Assembly (NCBI GenBank): GCA_039029355.1 | Contig: JBCCGI010000020.1 | Location: forward strand, 1 to 64,000 | Reading direction: 5' to 3' | Length of the DNA: 64,000 bases | DNA from: JBCCGI01 sp039029355 | Lineage (GTDB): Bacteria > Planctomycetota > UBA1135 > GCA-002686595 | Part shown: positions 16,601 to 24,887 of the stretch, piece by piece | Numbering within the stretch: position 1 is the stretch's first letter | How the letters are laid out: every line of letters begins with the position of its first letter | Translations under genes and position numbers: made by a program | The notes under the pieces: generated by a model | What the model was told of the DNA's origin: nothing | The model's database searches: none | What the model saw: the letters and a program-made list of their open reading frames with translations, nothing else

Positions 16601-19600
16601 GCCGGGCGCGAGCAGCGAGCGCACGTGCGCGAGCGTCTCGACCAGCCGCGGCGTGGCGTGCAGCACGTTCGCGGCGATCGCCACGTCGACGCTGCCGGGC
16701 GCGAAGCCCTGGGCCGCCGGGTCGCGCGACGCGTCGAGCACCCGGCCTTCCAGGCGCGGATGGCGCGGCCCCAGGCGTTCGGTCGCCGCCTGCACCAGCG
16801 GCGCTCCTACGTCGGTGAAGAGGTAGGACGTACGCTCGCCCGGCAGCCGGTCGAGCAATGCCTCGGTCGTCGCGCCCGTGCCGGCGCCCAGCTCGAGCAC
16901 GGTGAGCCCTTCATCGCGGTCGAGCGCGTTGAGCGCGCCCTCGACGACCCCCGCGACCTGCGCGTTCATCAGCCTCGGCCCCGCGGCGTCGCGGTAGATC
17001 CGGCGCAGCGCGCTGGCGTCGCCGCCGGGGAAGAGGAGCTCGGCGATCGGGTCGCAGGTGCCCGCAAGCACGTCGAGCGCGCGCGCACCGCAGCGCTCGA
17101 GCAGGTCCGCCTCGGCGGCGACGGCGGGGTCGCGCGGCGCCTCCGCCGGGGAGAGCGGCGCCTCGGCGGCGAGCGCGCGGATGCGCGCAGCGAGGCGCGT
17201 GTTCTTGGTCGACGGCGGCAGGCTGGCGTCGTCGAGTCGCGCGGCGAGCTGGTGCGCGAGCGAGCGCGCGCGCCGCTCGAGCGCGTCGACGCCAGCGCGG
17301 TAGCGGCGCACCTCCTCGCCCGCGAGCCGCTCGGCGAAGGCGGCCCGCAGCCGCTCGACGACCCGCTCGGGCTCCGGCAGCCGTGCCCGCGACCCGCCGG
17401 CCCGTCCGCGGCGGATCCACTCGATCGTGTGGAGCGCGTCGAGGCTGCGCTCGGCGCCCGCGAGCCCCGGCGCCGGGGCGAGGGACACGCCTTCGAGCGC
17501 GACGATGCGCTGCCCGCCGGGCGCGCGCACGTCGAGGTTCGCCTCGGTCGGCCCGACAAGCCATGCCCGGACCTCGACGCGCTCGGGCCAGCCCGCGGGC
17601 GTCGGCCACGCCACCAGCCGGCGGACGCCGACCGGAAGCAGCGTCTCGCTCCCGCCGACCAGCGGCGCGATGCACTGCAGGCACGCGTCGAGACGCGTCG
17701 GCGGGAGGCCGTAGCGCTCCTCCGCCGCGCGCGGCGTGCGGCGTACGGTCCCGCGCGCGACCGGCCCTGCGCCGTGGGCCGTCGGGCACAGCGCGAGCCG
17801 CTCGAGTCCGCGGAAGGCCTCGCCGTAGCGGAGGCCCGCCGCGTCGAGCCGGCCGCGGAGCTCTTCGAGGTCGACGTCGTTCGGCTCCCCCACCTCGTCC
17901 GGGGGCGGCTGCGGTGCCTCGTGCCCGGCGTAGGCCGCCACCGACGCCTCCGCGTGGCCGACCCAGGCGCCACCGCCGGCCGAGAGCACGCGCAGGCGCA
18001 CGACGCCCGTGGCGTCCGGCTTGACGACCGTGTGCAGGCGTGCCTCGCGGTCGTCGGGCACGGTCAGCGCCGTCGAGAGCGTCAGGTCGCGCAGCTCGAG
18101 CGCGCCGGCGCCCAGCGCGCGCCCGGCCGCCGCGATGGCGATCTCGGCGTACGCGGCCGCCGGCAGCACCGCGGAACGCCCTACCCGGTGGTCTCCAAGC
18201 CAGGCCGGCGTGTCGGTCGACAGGCGCGCTTCGAAGCGGAGCTCGTCGGACTCCGGCAGGTCGAGGGACGCGCCCAGGAGCGGATGACCGCTCCCCGCGC
18301 CGGCGCGCCGAGCGGGCGACCCCGGCACGAACCAGTGGCGCTCGCGCCGGAAGCGCACGCCCGGCAGCTGCGGGAAGCCCGCGCGCACCCCTTCGGTCGC
18401 GGCCCGTCCATCGAGCGGCGCGCCGCGCACGAACAGCTCGGCAAGCGTCCGCACGACGCCGAGGTCCTCGCGCACCCCGTCCCGCAGCGTGGGGAGCCAA
18501 GCGATGGCCTCCGAGCGCTTCTGGTCGACAGCGGCGCGCGCCAGCGCCAGCGAGGTCGCGCGCGGTCCGACCTCCACCAGGGCGTCGGGGTCACGCCGGA
18601 AGAGCGCCGCGAGGCCCTCGCGGAAGCGCACCTGCTCGCGCAGCTGGCGGGCCCAGTAGGCCGGCGTCCGGAGCTCGGTGCCCGCGACGTCGCCGGACAC
18701 GTTGGAGACGAGCTCGATCCGCGGACTCCGCAGCGTCACCGCCGCAAGCGCGTCTTCGAAGGCCGGAACGATCGGATCGAGCAGCGGAGAGTGGAACGCG
18801 TGTGAGACGGTGAGCCAGCGCGCCTCGACGCCCTCGGCCGCGAGCGCGGCGGCGATCCGCTCGAGCGGCTCGCGCGCGCCCGAGAGAACCGAGCGCGTGG
18901 GCCCGTTGTCGACCGCGACGGACACGTCGTCGCGGCCCGCCACGCGCTCCTGCGCGCGCGCGGCCGGCAGGCCGACGGCCAGCATCGCGCCGCCCGCGGG
19001 CAGCCCCGCGACCAGCTCCGCGCGTCGCGCCACCAGCCGCAGCGCGTCCTCGCGGTCGAAGACGCCCGCCAGGCACGCCGCAGCGTACTCGCCGACGCTA
19101 TGGCCGATCAGCAGCTCGGGCCGCGCGCCGCGCTCGACGAGCACCTCGGCCAGGCAGAGCTCGACGGCGAACAGGGCCGGCTGTGTGAAGCGCGTCTCGG
19201 CCAGTCGCCTCGCGGCGGCCTCGCCCGACGCCTGCAGCAGCTCGAGCAGCGAGAACCCGGCCGCTTCGCGCAGAACCCGCTCGCACCCGTCGAGCCGGCG
19301 GCGGAAGGCGCGGTCGCGGGTGTAGAGCTCGGCGCCCATCCCGACGCGCTGCGCGCCCTGTCCGGGGAAGGCGAAGGCGATACGCAGCTCGTCCGTCGGC
19401 GGTTGCGGCGCGGCGATCGCCTCGGGAGGGCGCTCGCCGGAGGCCCAGGCGCGGAGCGCCCGCGACGCATCATCGGCGTTGTCCGCGACCACCGCGACGC
19501 GCTCGACAAGGCGCGCCCGACCTGCGGCGGCCTCGCGCGCGAGCCCGTCGAGCGCCACGGCTCCTCCATCGAGCGCCGCGGCGGCGGCGCGCGCCAGCTC

Positions 19601-22600
19601 GGCGAGCGCCTCGGGGGCGCGCTCCGACAGCCACAGTCCGCGCGCCTGCTGCGGCTCGGGGTCGGCCGCGACCGGCGGCGCACCCTCGACGATCACGTGG
19701 GCGTTGGTGCCGCCGAAGCCGAACGAGCTGACGCCCGCGGCGCGGAGCTCAGCGCCGGTCCAGGGCAGCGCCTCGGTCAACACCGCCAGCCGTTCGCCGC
19801 CGGAGGAACCCGCTCCGGCGCGCTCTACCGGGGCGAGCGGGTTGGGCTCGGCGAAGTGCAGCTGGCCCGGGAGCCGCCCGTGCGCCAGCGCGAGCACTAC
19901 CTTGATCAGCCCTGCGATGCCCGCGGCGGCCTCGAGGTGCCCGACGTTGGTCTTCACCGAACCGACGCGGAGCGGGTCCCGCTCCGCCGCGCGCCCGCCG
20001 AAGACGCGCAGCAGCGCCTCGGCCTCGATCGGATCGCCGAGGGACGTGCCGGTGCCGTGGGCCTCGACGTAGTCCACGTCGTCGGGCGTTCGGCCGGCGC
20101 GCGCGAGCGCGGCGCGGATCACCGCCTCCTGCGCCCGTCCGTTCGGTGCCGTGAGCCCGTTCGAGCGCCCGTCCTGGTTGATCGCGCTCCCGCGGATCAC
20201 CGCCAGCACACGGTCGCCGTCGGCCTGTGCCCGGGCGAGGTCCTTCAGCACGACGAGGCCGCAGCCCTCGCCGCGCACGTACCCGTCCGCCGCGGCGTCG
20301 AAGGTGCGGCACCGTCCGCCAGGCGACAGCATGCCTGCCTCGGCGAAGATCTCGGAGAGGTCGGGCGCGAGCAGCAGGTTGACGCCGCCGGCTAGGGCAA
20401 GCTCGGCCTCGCCGCGCTCGAGGCTCGCGCAGGCCTGGTGCACCGCGACGAGCGACGACGAGCAGGCGGTATCCACCGCGACGCTGGGGCCGCGGAGGTC
20501 GAAGCGGTAGGAGATGCGGTTCGCCGCGACGCTCAGCGCGTTGCCCGTGCCGGCGTGTACCGCCGTCCGCGCACCGCCGGCGGCCATCAACCGCGCGTAG
20601 TCGGGCGAGCTTACTCCGACGAACACGCCGGCGGTGGTGCCGGCCAGTTGCTCGGGAGCCAACCCAGCGTCCTCGAACGCGCGCCAGGCGGTTTCGAGCA
20701 GGAGGCGTTGCTGCGGATCGACGCTCTCGGCCTCGCGCGGCGACAGTCCGAAGAGCGCGATCTCGGTCGCGTCGACGTCCGCGAGGAAGCCCGCGTTCGC
20801 GACGGCCGGCGTACGCTCGGCCGCTTCGCGCCACGCGTCGGCGCCGGGGCGGTCGGCGGGGATCGGGCCGGTCGCGTCGACGCCGCTGGTCAAGGCGTCG
20901 AACCAGCCGTGCGCGTCGTCACCTCCGGGGAAGCGCGCGGCGACGCCGATCACGGCGATGCCGGCGCGCGACCCGCTCGCGGCACGTCCTGGAGCCGGCG
21001 CTGGGCTCGCCTCGGTGAGGTGGTCCGCCAGGGACCCGATCGTCGGGTAGTCGAAGAGGACGGTCGGAGAGACCTCGCGCCCGAGCCGGTCCGAGAGGCG
21101 TCCGACGAGCTGCACCGCCGCCACCGAGTCGAGGCCGTAGGAGGCCCAGGGCTCGCCCGGATCGACCGCGGAACGCTCGAGGCCCGCGGCGCGCGCGACT
21201 TCATCCACCAGCCAGTCCCGCACGAACGGGCGCGCGGTCGCGTCGGCGGCGGCCATCTCGGTCTCGGCCGCCTCGGTGCGCGCCGGGGCCTGCCAGCGAC
21301 CGACTTCCGAGAGCCCGTCCGCCAGGTAGCCCGCGCGCGTGGCGGCGCGGCGGAGCTTGCCGCTGGATGTGCGCTCCAGCGCGCCCGGCCGAAGGAAGAC
21401 GACGGCCAGCGGGTCCGCGCCGTGCTCCTCGACGATCGCGCGGCGGACCGCCTCGCCCACCGCGTCTTCATCGAGCGTGCGCCGGGCCTCGCGCGTCACC
21501 TCGGCGACGAGGACGAGCTGCTCCCCGCCGTCGTTCGCCGCGGGCTCGACCGAGAAGGCGGCGACGGTTCCGAGCGCCGCGTGCGCGCCGGCCGCGGTCT
21601 CCTCGAGGTCGCTCGGGTCCAGGTTGCGCCCGCGCAGGACGATCAGGTCCTTCGCGCGTCCGGTGAGGAAGAGCTCGCCGGCGTCGAGGAAGCCGAGGTC
21701 GCCGGTGCGCAGGTAGCCGCCGACGCCGGCGAGCGTGGCTCCGAAGGCCGCGGCGGTCGCCGACGCGTCGTCCCAGTAGCCCTTGGCGACCTGGGCACCG
21801 CGGACCCAGACCTCGCCGACCGCGCGCTCCGGGAGCGCGCGTCCGGTCTCGCGGTCGACGATCGCGAGCGCGTCGACCGCCGGCGAGCCGCACGCGACGA
21901 TCGCGCGCCCGCCCGAGGCCGGCGTCACCGCGCCGCGCTCGAGCGCGCCCGGGTCGACGTTGAGCCGGCGCGCTCCGCCGCCGCGCACGCCTCCGCTGAC
22001 GAACAGCGTGGTCTCGGCCATCCCGTAGCACGGGTAGAACGCGCGCGCGTCGAAGCCGGCGTGCTCGAACGCGCGGGCGAAGCGCGCGAGCGTCGCCGCG
22101 CGCACGGGCTCGGCCCCGCAGAAGGCCAGCGTCCACGCCGACAGGTCGAGCTCCGCCAGGTCCGCACCGGCCGTCCCGGCCGCGTCGGCGCACAGGCCGT
22201 AGGCGAAGTTCGGCCCGCCGCACGTCGTGGCGCGGTAGCGCGAGATCGCTTCGAGCCAGCCCAGCGGTCGCCGGATAAACGACGCCGGCGACATCACGAG
22301 CGTGCGCGAGCCGAGGAACACCGGCTGCAGGAGGCCGCCGATCAGCCCCATGTCGTGGTACGGCGGCAGCCAGGTCACGCTGACCGTTTGCTCGTCGTCG
22401 CCGAAGCGTTCCTTCAGCAGGCGCGCGTTCGCGATCAGGTTGCCGTGTGACACCCGCACGCCCTTGGGGCGACCGGTCGAGCCCGAGGTGAACTGGAGGA
22501 AGGCGATCTCGTCGGGGCCTGGGAGGCGCGGCTCGAAGGCCTCCCCGCCGGGAGCGGTGGAGGCAAGCCACCGCAGCCCCTCGCCGTCGGTCGGCAGCTC

Positions 22601-22978
22601 GCCCGAGCTGCTGACGCGCTCGCGCGTGACGTCGTCGGCCAGGGCGAAGGCCGCGCCGGAGCGCTCACGGATCGCGCGCAGGCGCCCGTCGGCGCGGGCG
22701 CGCCTGGGCGGAGGGAGCGGCACCGCGATGGCGCCGGCGTAGAGGCACGCGAAGAACGCCACGACGTTGTCCGGCCCGGGCGGAGACAGCAGCAGCACCC
22801 GCTCGCCGGCGGCGCCCGCTTCGACCAGGCGCGCGGCGAGTGCACGCGCGCGCCGGTCGAGCTCGGCGAACCCCAGCTCGACGTCCTCGCCTCCGCCCTC
22901 CGCGAGGAAGCGGAAGGCGAGCCGCTCGGGCGCCGCCTCGGCACGCGCCTGCAGGACCTCGACGAAGCTGGCGCTCAC
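13667..22978 (-). CDS. P7: FAAL-loading highly reducing type I PKS
   Basis: 3,103 residues. A fatty acyl-AMP ligase (1 to ~570; FTSGSTGRPKG from F163, WLPPYHDMGL) should activate a fatty acid and load carrier protein 1 (Ser618). Then follow KS (Cys839, His974, His1014), AT (Ser1294; HAFH at 1393, malonyl type), DH (His1597, Asp1764), C-methyltransferase (LELGAGTG 2028-2035), ER (AAAGGVG from 2527), KR (GGTGGLG 2719-2725) and carrier 2 (Ser3018). One extension with C-methylation and full reduction would give an alpha-methyl lipid starter. Oddity: the KR catalytic Tyr position reads ANHAAAN, with His2860. The tail LLDELAALSDEDALRRL resembles a docking segment. The GTG start overlaps the exporter stop by 4 nt. 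FAAL proteins normally start an assembly line, yet this gene comes last in the operon. Confidence 0.93.
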   Translation of the reverse strand: MSASFVEVLQARAEAAPERLAFRFLAEGGGEDVELGFAELDRRARALAARLVEAGAAGERVLLLSPPGPDNVVAFFACLYAGAIAVPLPPPRRARADGRLRAIRERSGAAFALADDVTRERVSSSGELPTDGEGLRWLASTAPGGEAFEPRLPGPDEIAFLQFTSGSTGRPKGVRVSHGNLIANARLLKERFGDDEQTVSVTWLPPYHDMGLIGGLLQPVFLGSRTLVMSPASFIRRPLGWLEAISRYRATTCGGPNFAYGLCADAAGTAGADLAELDLSAWTLAFCGAEPVRAATLARFARAFEHAGFDARAFYPCYGMAETTLFVSGGVRGGGARRLNVDPGALERGAVTPASGGRAIVACGSPAVDALAIVDRETGRALPERAVGEVWVRGAQVAKGYWDDASATAAAFGATLAGVGGYLRTGDLGFLDAGELFLTGRAKDLIVLRGRNLDPSDLEETAAGAHAALGTVAAFSVEPAANDGGEQLVLVAEVTREARRTLDEDAVGEAVRRAIVEEHGADPLAVVFLRPGALERTSSGKLRRAATRAGYLADGLSEVGRWQAPARTEAAETEMAAADATARPFVRDWLVDEVARAAGLERSAVDPGEPWASYGLDSVAAVQLVGRLSDRLGREVSPTVLFDYPTIGSLADHLTEASPAPAPGRAASGSRAGIAVIGVAARFPGGDDAHGWFDALTSGVDATGPIPADRPGADAWREAAERTPAVANAGFLADVDATEIALFGLSPREAESVDPQQRLLLETAWRAFEDAGLAPEQLAGTTAGVFVGVSSPDYARLMAAGGARTAVHAGTGNALSVAANRISYRFDLRGPSVAVDTACSSSLVAVHQACASLERGEAELALAGGVNLLLAPDLSEIFAEAGMLSPGGRCRTFDAAADGYVRGEGCGLVVLKDLARAQADGDRVLAVIRGSAINQDGRSNGLTAPNGRAQEAVIRAALARAGRTPDDVDYVEAHGTGTSLGDPIEAEALLRVFGGRAAERDPLRVGSVKTNVGHLEAAAGIAGLIKVVLALAHGRLPGQLHFAEPNPLAPVERAGAGSSGGERLAVLTEALPWTGAELRAAGVSSFGFGGTNAHVIVEGAPPVAADPEPQQARGLWLSERAPEALAELARAAAAALDGGAVALDGLAREAAAGRARLVERVAVVADNADDASRALRAWASGERPPEAIAAPQPPTDELRIAFAFPGQGAQRVGMGAELYTRDRAFRRRLDGCERVLREAAGFSLLELLQASGEAAARRLAETRFTQPALFAVELCLAEVLVERGARPELLIGHSVGEYAAACLAGVFDREDALRLVARRAELVAGLPAGGAMLAVGLPAARAQERVAGRDDVSVAVDNGPTRSVLSGAREPLERIAAALAAEGVEARWLTVSHAFHSPLLDPIVPAFEDALAAVTLRSPRIELVSNVSGDVAGTELRTPAYWARQLREQVRFREGLAALFRRDPDALVEVGPRATSLALARAAVDQKRSEAIAWLPTLRDGVREDLGVVRTLAELFVRGAPLDGRAATEGVRAGFPQLPGVRFRRERHWFVPGSPARRAGAGSGHPLLGASLDLPESDELRFEARLSTDTPAWLGDHRVGRSAVLPAAAYAEIAIAAAGRALGAGALELRDLTLSTALTVPDDREARLHTVVKPDATGVVRLRVLSAGGGAWVGHAEASVAAYAGHEAPQPPPDEVGEPNDVDLEELRGRLDAAGLRYGEAFRGLERLALCPTAHGAGPVARGTVRRTPRAAEERYGLPPTRLDACLQCIAPLVGGSETLLPVGVRRLVAWPTPAGWPERVEVRAWLVGPTEANLDVRAPGGQRIVALEGVSLAPAPGLAGAERSLDALHTIEWIRRGRAGGSRARLPEPERVVERLRAAFAERLAGEEVRRYRAGVDALERRARSLAHQLAARLDDASLPPSTKNTRLAARIRALAAEAPLSPAEAPRDPAVAAEADLLERCGARALDVLAGTCDPIAELLFPGGDASALRRIYRDAAGPRLMNAQVAGVVEGALNALDRDEGLTVLELGAGTGATTEALLDRLPGERTSYLFTDVGAPLVQAATERLGPRHPRLEGRVLDASRDPAAQGFAPGSVDVAIAANVLHATPRLVETLAHVRSLLAPGGWLVLLEGTRRLGWLDLTFGLTEGWWCFEADEHRADHPLVDTAGWARALADAGFVSVASLATAAGAPEQDVVVARAPERAAGRIVRVVAGAGRFPELESSLADARAETPERGDGVVIASAFDTAQVGLPDRATRLVEEALGGARSWLGERSGSGERLTFVTHGAATVGDDGAWAPPSPGGVAEAALVGVARALRLERPGLDVRVVDLGDGVSAVDLASELVADDPEDEVALRSGGRFVPRLAPYVDAAQPVRLEVAVPGHLDQLVERPAERFAPGAGEVEVEVRATGLNFRDLLQALGMLGRGYAAELGQEHIPFGFECAGEVARVGAGVEHVTPGDAVVACFTPGSLASHVTLPARFVVPKPSALDWARAAALPTAWLTVWHALDDLARLAAGEWVLIHAAAGGVGTAAVRHALTLGARVIATAHPSKWEHLRALGVERVASSRDAGFAERVREWTGGAGADVVLNCLADELALASLAVTSEGGRFVELGRVAGVDAGTAARERPDVRYHAFDLGQLALEGRVDALVRRFAEPGAAERLALPTETFPFARAEDAFRRLQAGRHVGKLVLERNAPEERGVRRIDGDGCYVLSGGTGGLGLAVAGWLADRGARHVALLARRAPAAEAQAKIDALVRRGVRVDALAVDVADRAAVRAALAGLRDGGASIRGVVHGAGVLADGLLADLDGGRVRRVLDPKVRGADSLAAETASDALDFFVSFSSAAALFGSPGQANHAAANAVLDAHAARLRGDGRPGQSLAWGAWARIGAAARKGAGDRLAGTGIGEIEPTDGLAAFGEALRSGVTYLGVAPVEWARFAAQPFAARPFYARRLAAATAPGAGNEPTLDLSGLDGPARRDALQEHVRTEIATVLGLASPEAVEPRGRLMDLGMDSLMAVELKARLERSLGLELQATLLFDHPTVEALVAYLDASFAETVPEDQDEAVPALDEAPAPADDAALLDELAALSDEDALRRLRG

Positions 22979-24621
22979 ACGGCCCTTTCCGCGAGCGCAA
23001 CCGGCGCGTCCTCAACGATGCGCCCCTCGTCGAGCCGCACGATGCGGTCGGCGCAGTCGAAGTAGCGGTCGTCGTGGGTGATCGCGACGACGGTCTTGCC
23101 GCGCCGGGCGAGCTCGGGCAGGAGCTCTCGGTAGAAGACCTCCTTGAAGCGCGGGTCCTGCTCGGCCGCCCACTCGTCGAAGACGTAGATCGGGCGCGGC
23201 TCGAGGAAGGTCGCGAGGAGCCCCAGCCGCTTGCGCTGGCCGGTGGAGAGCGAGGTCGTCGAGAAGCGGCGCCCCTCGACGCGTACCTTGCGGGTCAGCT
23301 CGAGTTTCCCGAGTAGCTCCTGGACCTCGTCGTCGAGCGACTCACCCGGGCTCGGGCCGAGGAGCTCGTCGAACACGAAGCCGTCGGCGAAGACGCCGGA
23401 GAAGCGCGCGCGGTACTCCTCGAGCGCTTCGTCGTCCGCCGCGAGGGGCCGTCCATCGACCAGGAGACGCCCCTCCTCGAGCGGGTAGAGGCCGCTGAGG
23501 ACCTTCGCCAGCGTGGTCTTTCCGCTGCCGTTGCCGCCGACCAGGAAGACCCGCTCGCCGGCGGCGAGGGTCAGGTCGAGCGGTCCGAGCTCGAACGGCT
23601 CGTCGTCGCCGACGGCCGGGAAGCGGAAGCGCACGCGCTCGAGGCGGATCGTGCCGAAGCCCGGGCCGGCAGCCGGCGCGGCGGCCTGCGCCTCGGGAGC
23701 GGCGAGGTCGAGCCCGAGCGACTCGACGCGCTCGAGCGCTACGTTCGCCTGTCCCACTTCGGGCACCGAGTTCATCAGCCCGCGCAGCGGCGTGATCATG
23801 AAGAGGATCGTCACCGCGTACTTGATCAGCACGGCGTCCGCGACCGACGTGAGCCCCGGCACGACGAAGACCAGCGCGCCGATCGCGAGGAAGAAGAGCG
23901 ACACGCCCCAGGCCCCGGTGAGCGCGAAGATCGACGTGCCGCGCACGCGCGCGTCGCGGAAGCGCTCGGCGTCGCTCCGGAAGACGTCCCCGGCGAAGCG
24001 CTCGCGCCAGTGAGCGTGGAGCTTGAGCTCCTTCAGCCCCTCGGTCACCGCACGGAAGTGCCGGTACAGATCGTCGCGCGCACCGTGGGCGGCGCGGATC
24101 CACACCAAGCCGCGCATCATCATCAGGCGGTAGACGAAGCCACCGGCGACCAGCACCGCGAACAGGGTGGCGAGGAGCGGCGGCGAGAGCCACGCGAGGT
24201 AGCCGAGGCACCCCACCAGCACGACCGCGTTGACCCACAGACCCGCGACCCACGGCGCGGCGCGCGACACGGCGTCGACATCCGCCGTCAGCGCCGCGAG
24301 CAGCCGCGGCTTCCCGATGCGCTCGAGCGCCGGCAGCGGCGCAGCCAGGATCGCGCGCAGGATCCGGCGCTGCAGGTCGAGCACGATCCCCTGCGCGAGG
24401 CGCACGAGCACGATCTGCGAGCCGGCGGTCGCGGCCAGCACGAGGAGCACGACGAGGAAGAAGCGCGCTCCGCCGGCCGCCGTCCGCTGCGCGGGATCGG
24501 CGATGGCCCAGTTCGCGAGGGCGAGCATCGCCGCCGTGCCGAGGCCGCCGAGCACGCCGAGGATCCCGGCAGCGACGACGGCGCGCGGCGCGCTCGCGAG
24601 CAGGGTGCGGATGGTCTTCAC
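22975..24621 (-). CDS. ABC exporter of the cyclic-peptide transporter type
   Basis: The 548-residue half-transporter fuses a six-helix membrane domain (residues ~1-300) to a nucleotide-binding domain. Walker A is GGNGSGKTT (Lys368), the signature is LSTGQRKRLG, and Walker B is VFDEWAAEQDP (Asp482, Glu483). The LSTGQRKRL plus DEWAAEQDP pair is characteristic of the SyrD/PvdE-like family, which moves siderophore or lipopeptide products or precursors across the inner membrane. Its position inside the NRPS operon makes the assembly-line product the likely cargo. The GTG start at 24621 is 22 nt after the MbtH stop. I see no good Shine-Dalgarno, so translation may depend on coupling. The stop overlaps the PKS start by 4 nt. 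Confidence 0.92.
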   Translation of the reverse strand: MKTIRTLLASAPRAVVAAGILGVLGGLGTAAMLALANWAIADPAQRTAAGGARFFLVVLLVLAATAGSQIVLVRLAQGIVLDLQRRILRAILAAPLPALERIGKPRLLAALTADVDAVSRAAPWVAGLWVNAVVLVGCLGYLAWLSPPLLATLFAVLVAGGFVYRLMMMRGLVWIRAAHGARDDLYRHFRAVTEGLKELKLHAHWRERFAGDVFRSDAERFRDARVRGTSIFALTGAWGVSLFFLAIGALVFVVPGLTSVADAVLIKYAVTILFMITPLRGLMNSVPEVGQANVALERVESLGLDLAAPEAQAAAPAAGPGFGTIRLERVRFRFPAVGDDEPFELGPLDLTLAAGERVFLVGGNGSGKTTLAKVLSGLYPLEEGRLLVDGRPLAADDEALEEYRARFSGVFADGFVFDELLGPSPGESLDDEVQELLGKLELTRKVRVEGRRFSTTSLSTGQRKRLGLLATFLEPRPIYVFDEWAAEQDPRFKEVFYRELLPELARRGKTVVAITHDDRYFDCADRIVRLDEGRIVEDAPVALAERAV

Positions 24622-24643
24622 GGCAGGAGGGAGCCGGAGCCGG

Positions 24644-24856
24644 TCAGGCGCCCGCGTCCATGCGCTCGCGCAGCGAGCGCGGGCGCATATCGGTCCACAC
24701 CTCGTCGATCCACGCGAGGACCTCGGACTTCGGCCCCTCCTTGCCCGCGTCGCGCCACCCGGCCGGCAGCTCGCGGTCGAGCGGCCAGATCGAGTACTGC
24801 TCCTCGTCGTTGATCACCGCCTTCATCGGCGCGTCGGTGTCGTCGTCCCAGCTCAT
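24644..24856 (-). CDS. MbtH-like protein
   Basis: This 70-residue cytosolic partner of NRPS adenylation domains has the family hallmark NDEEQYSIWPLDRELPAGW, followed by a conserved Trp and the helix WTDMRPRSLRER. MbtH-like proteins bind A domains and are often needed for their solubility or activity. The ATG at 24856 has TGGAGA seven bases upstream. It lies 31 nt after the P6 stop and 22 nt before the ABC exporter, so it is co-transcribed with both and presumably serves the A domains of P1-P6. Confidence 0.97.
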   Translation of the reverse strand: MSWDDDTDAPMKAVINDEEQYSIWPLDRELPAGWRDAGKEGPKSEVLAWIDEVWTDMRPRSLRERMDAGA

Positions 24857-24887
24857 CGTTCGTCTCCAGGTTTCAGGACAGGCGCCC

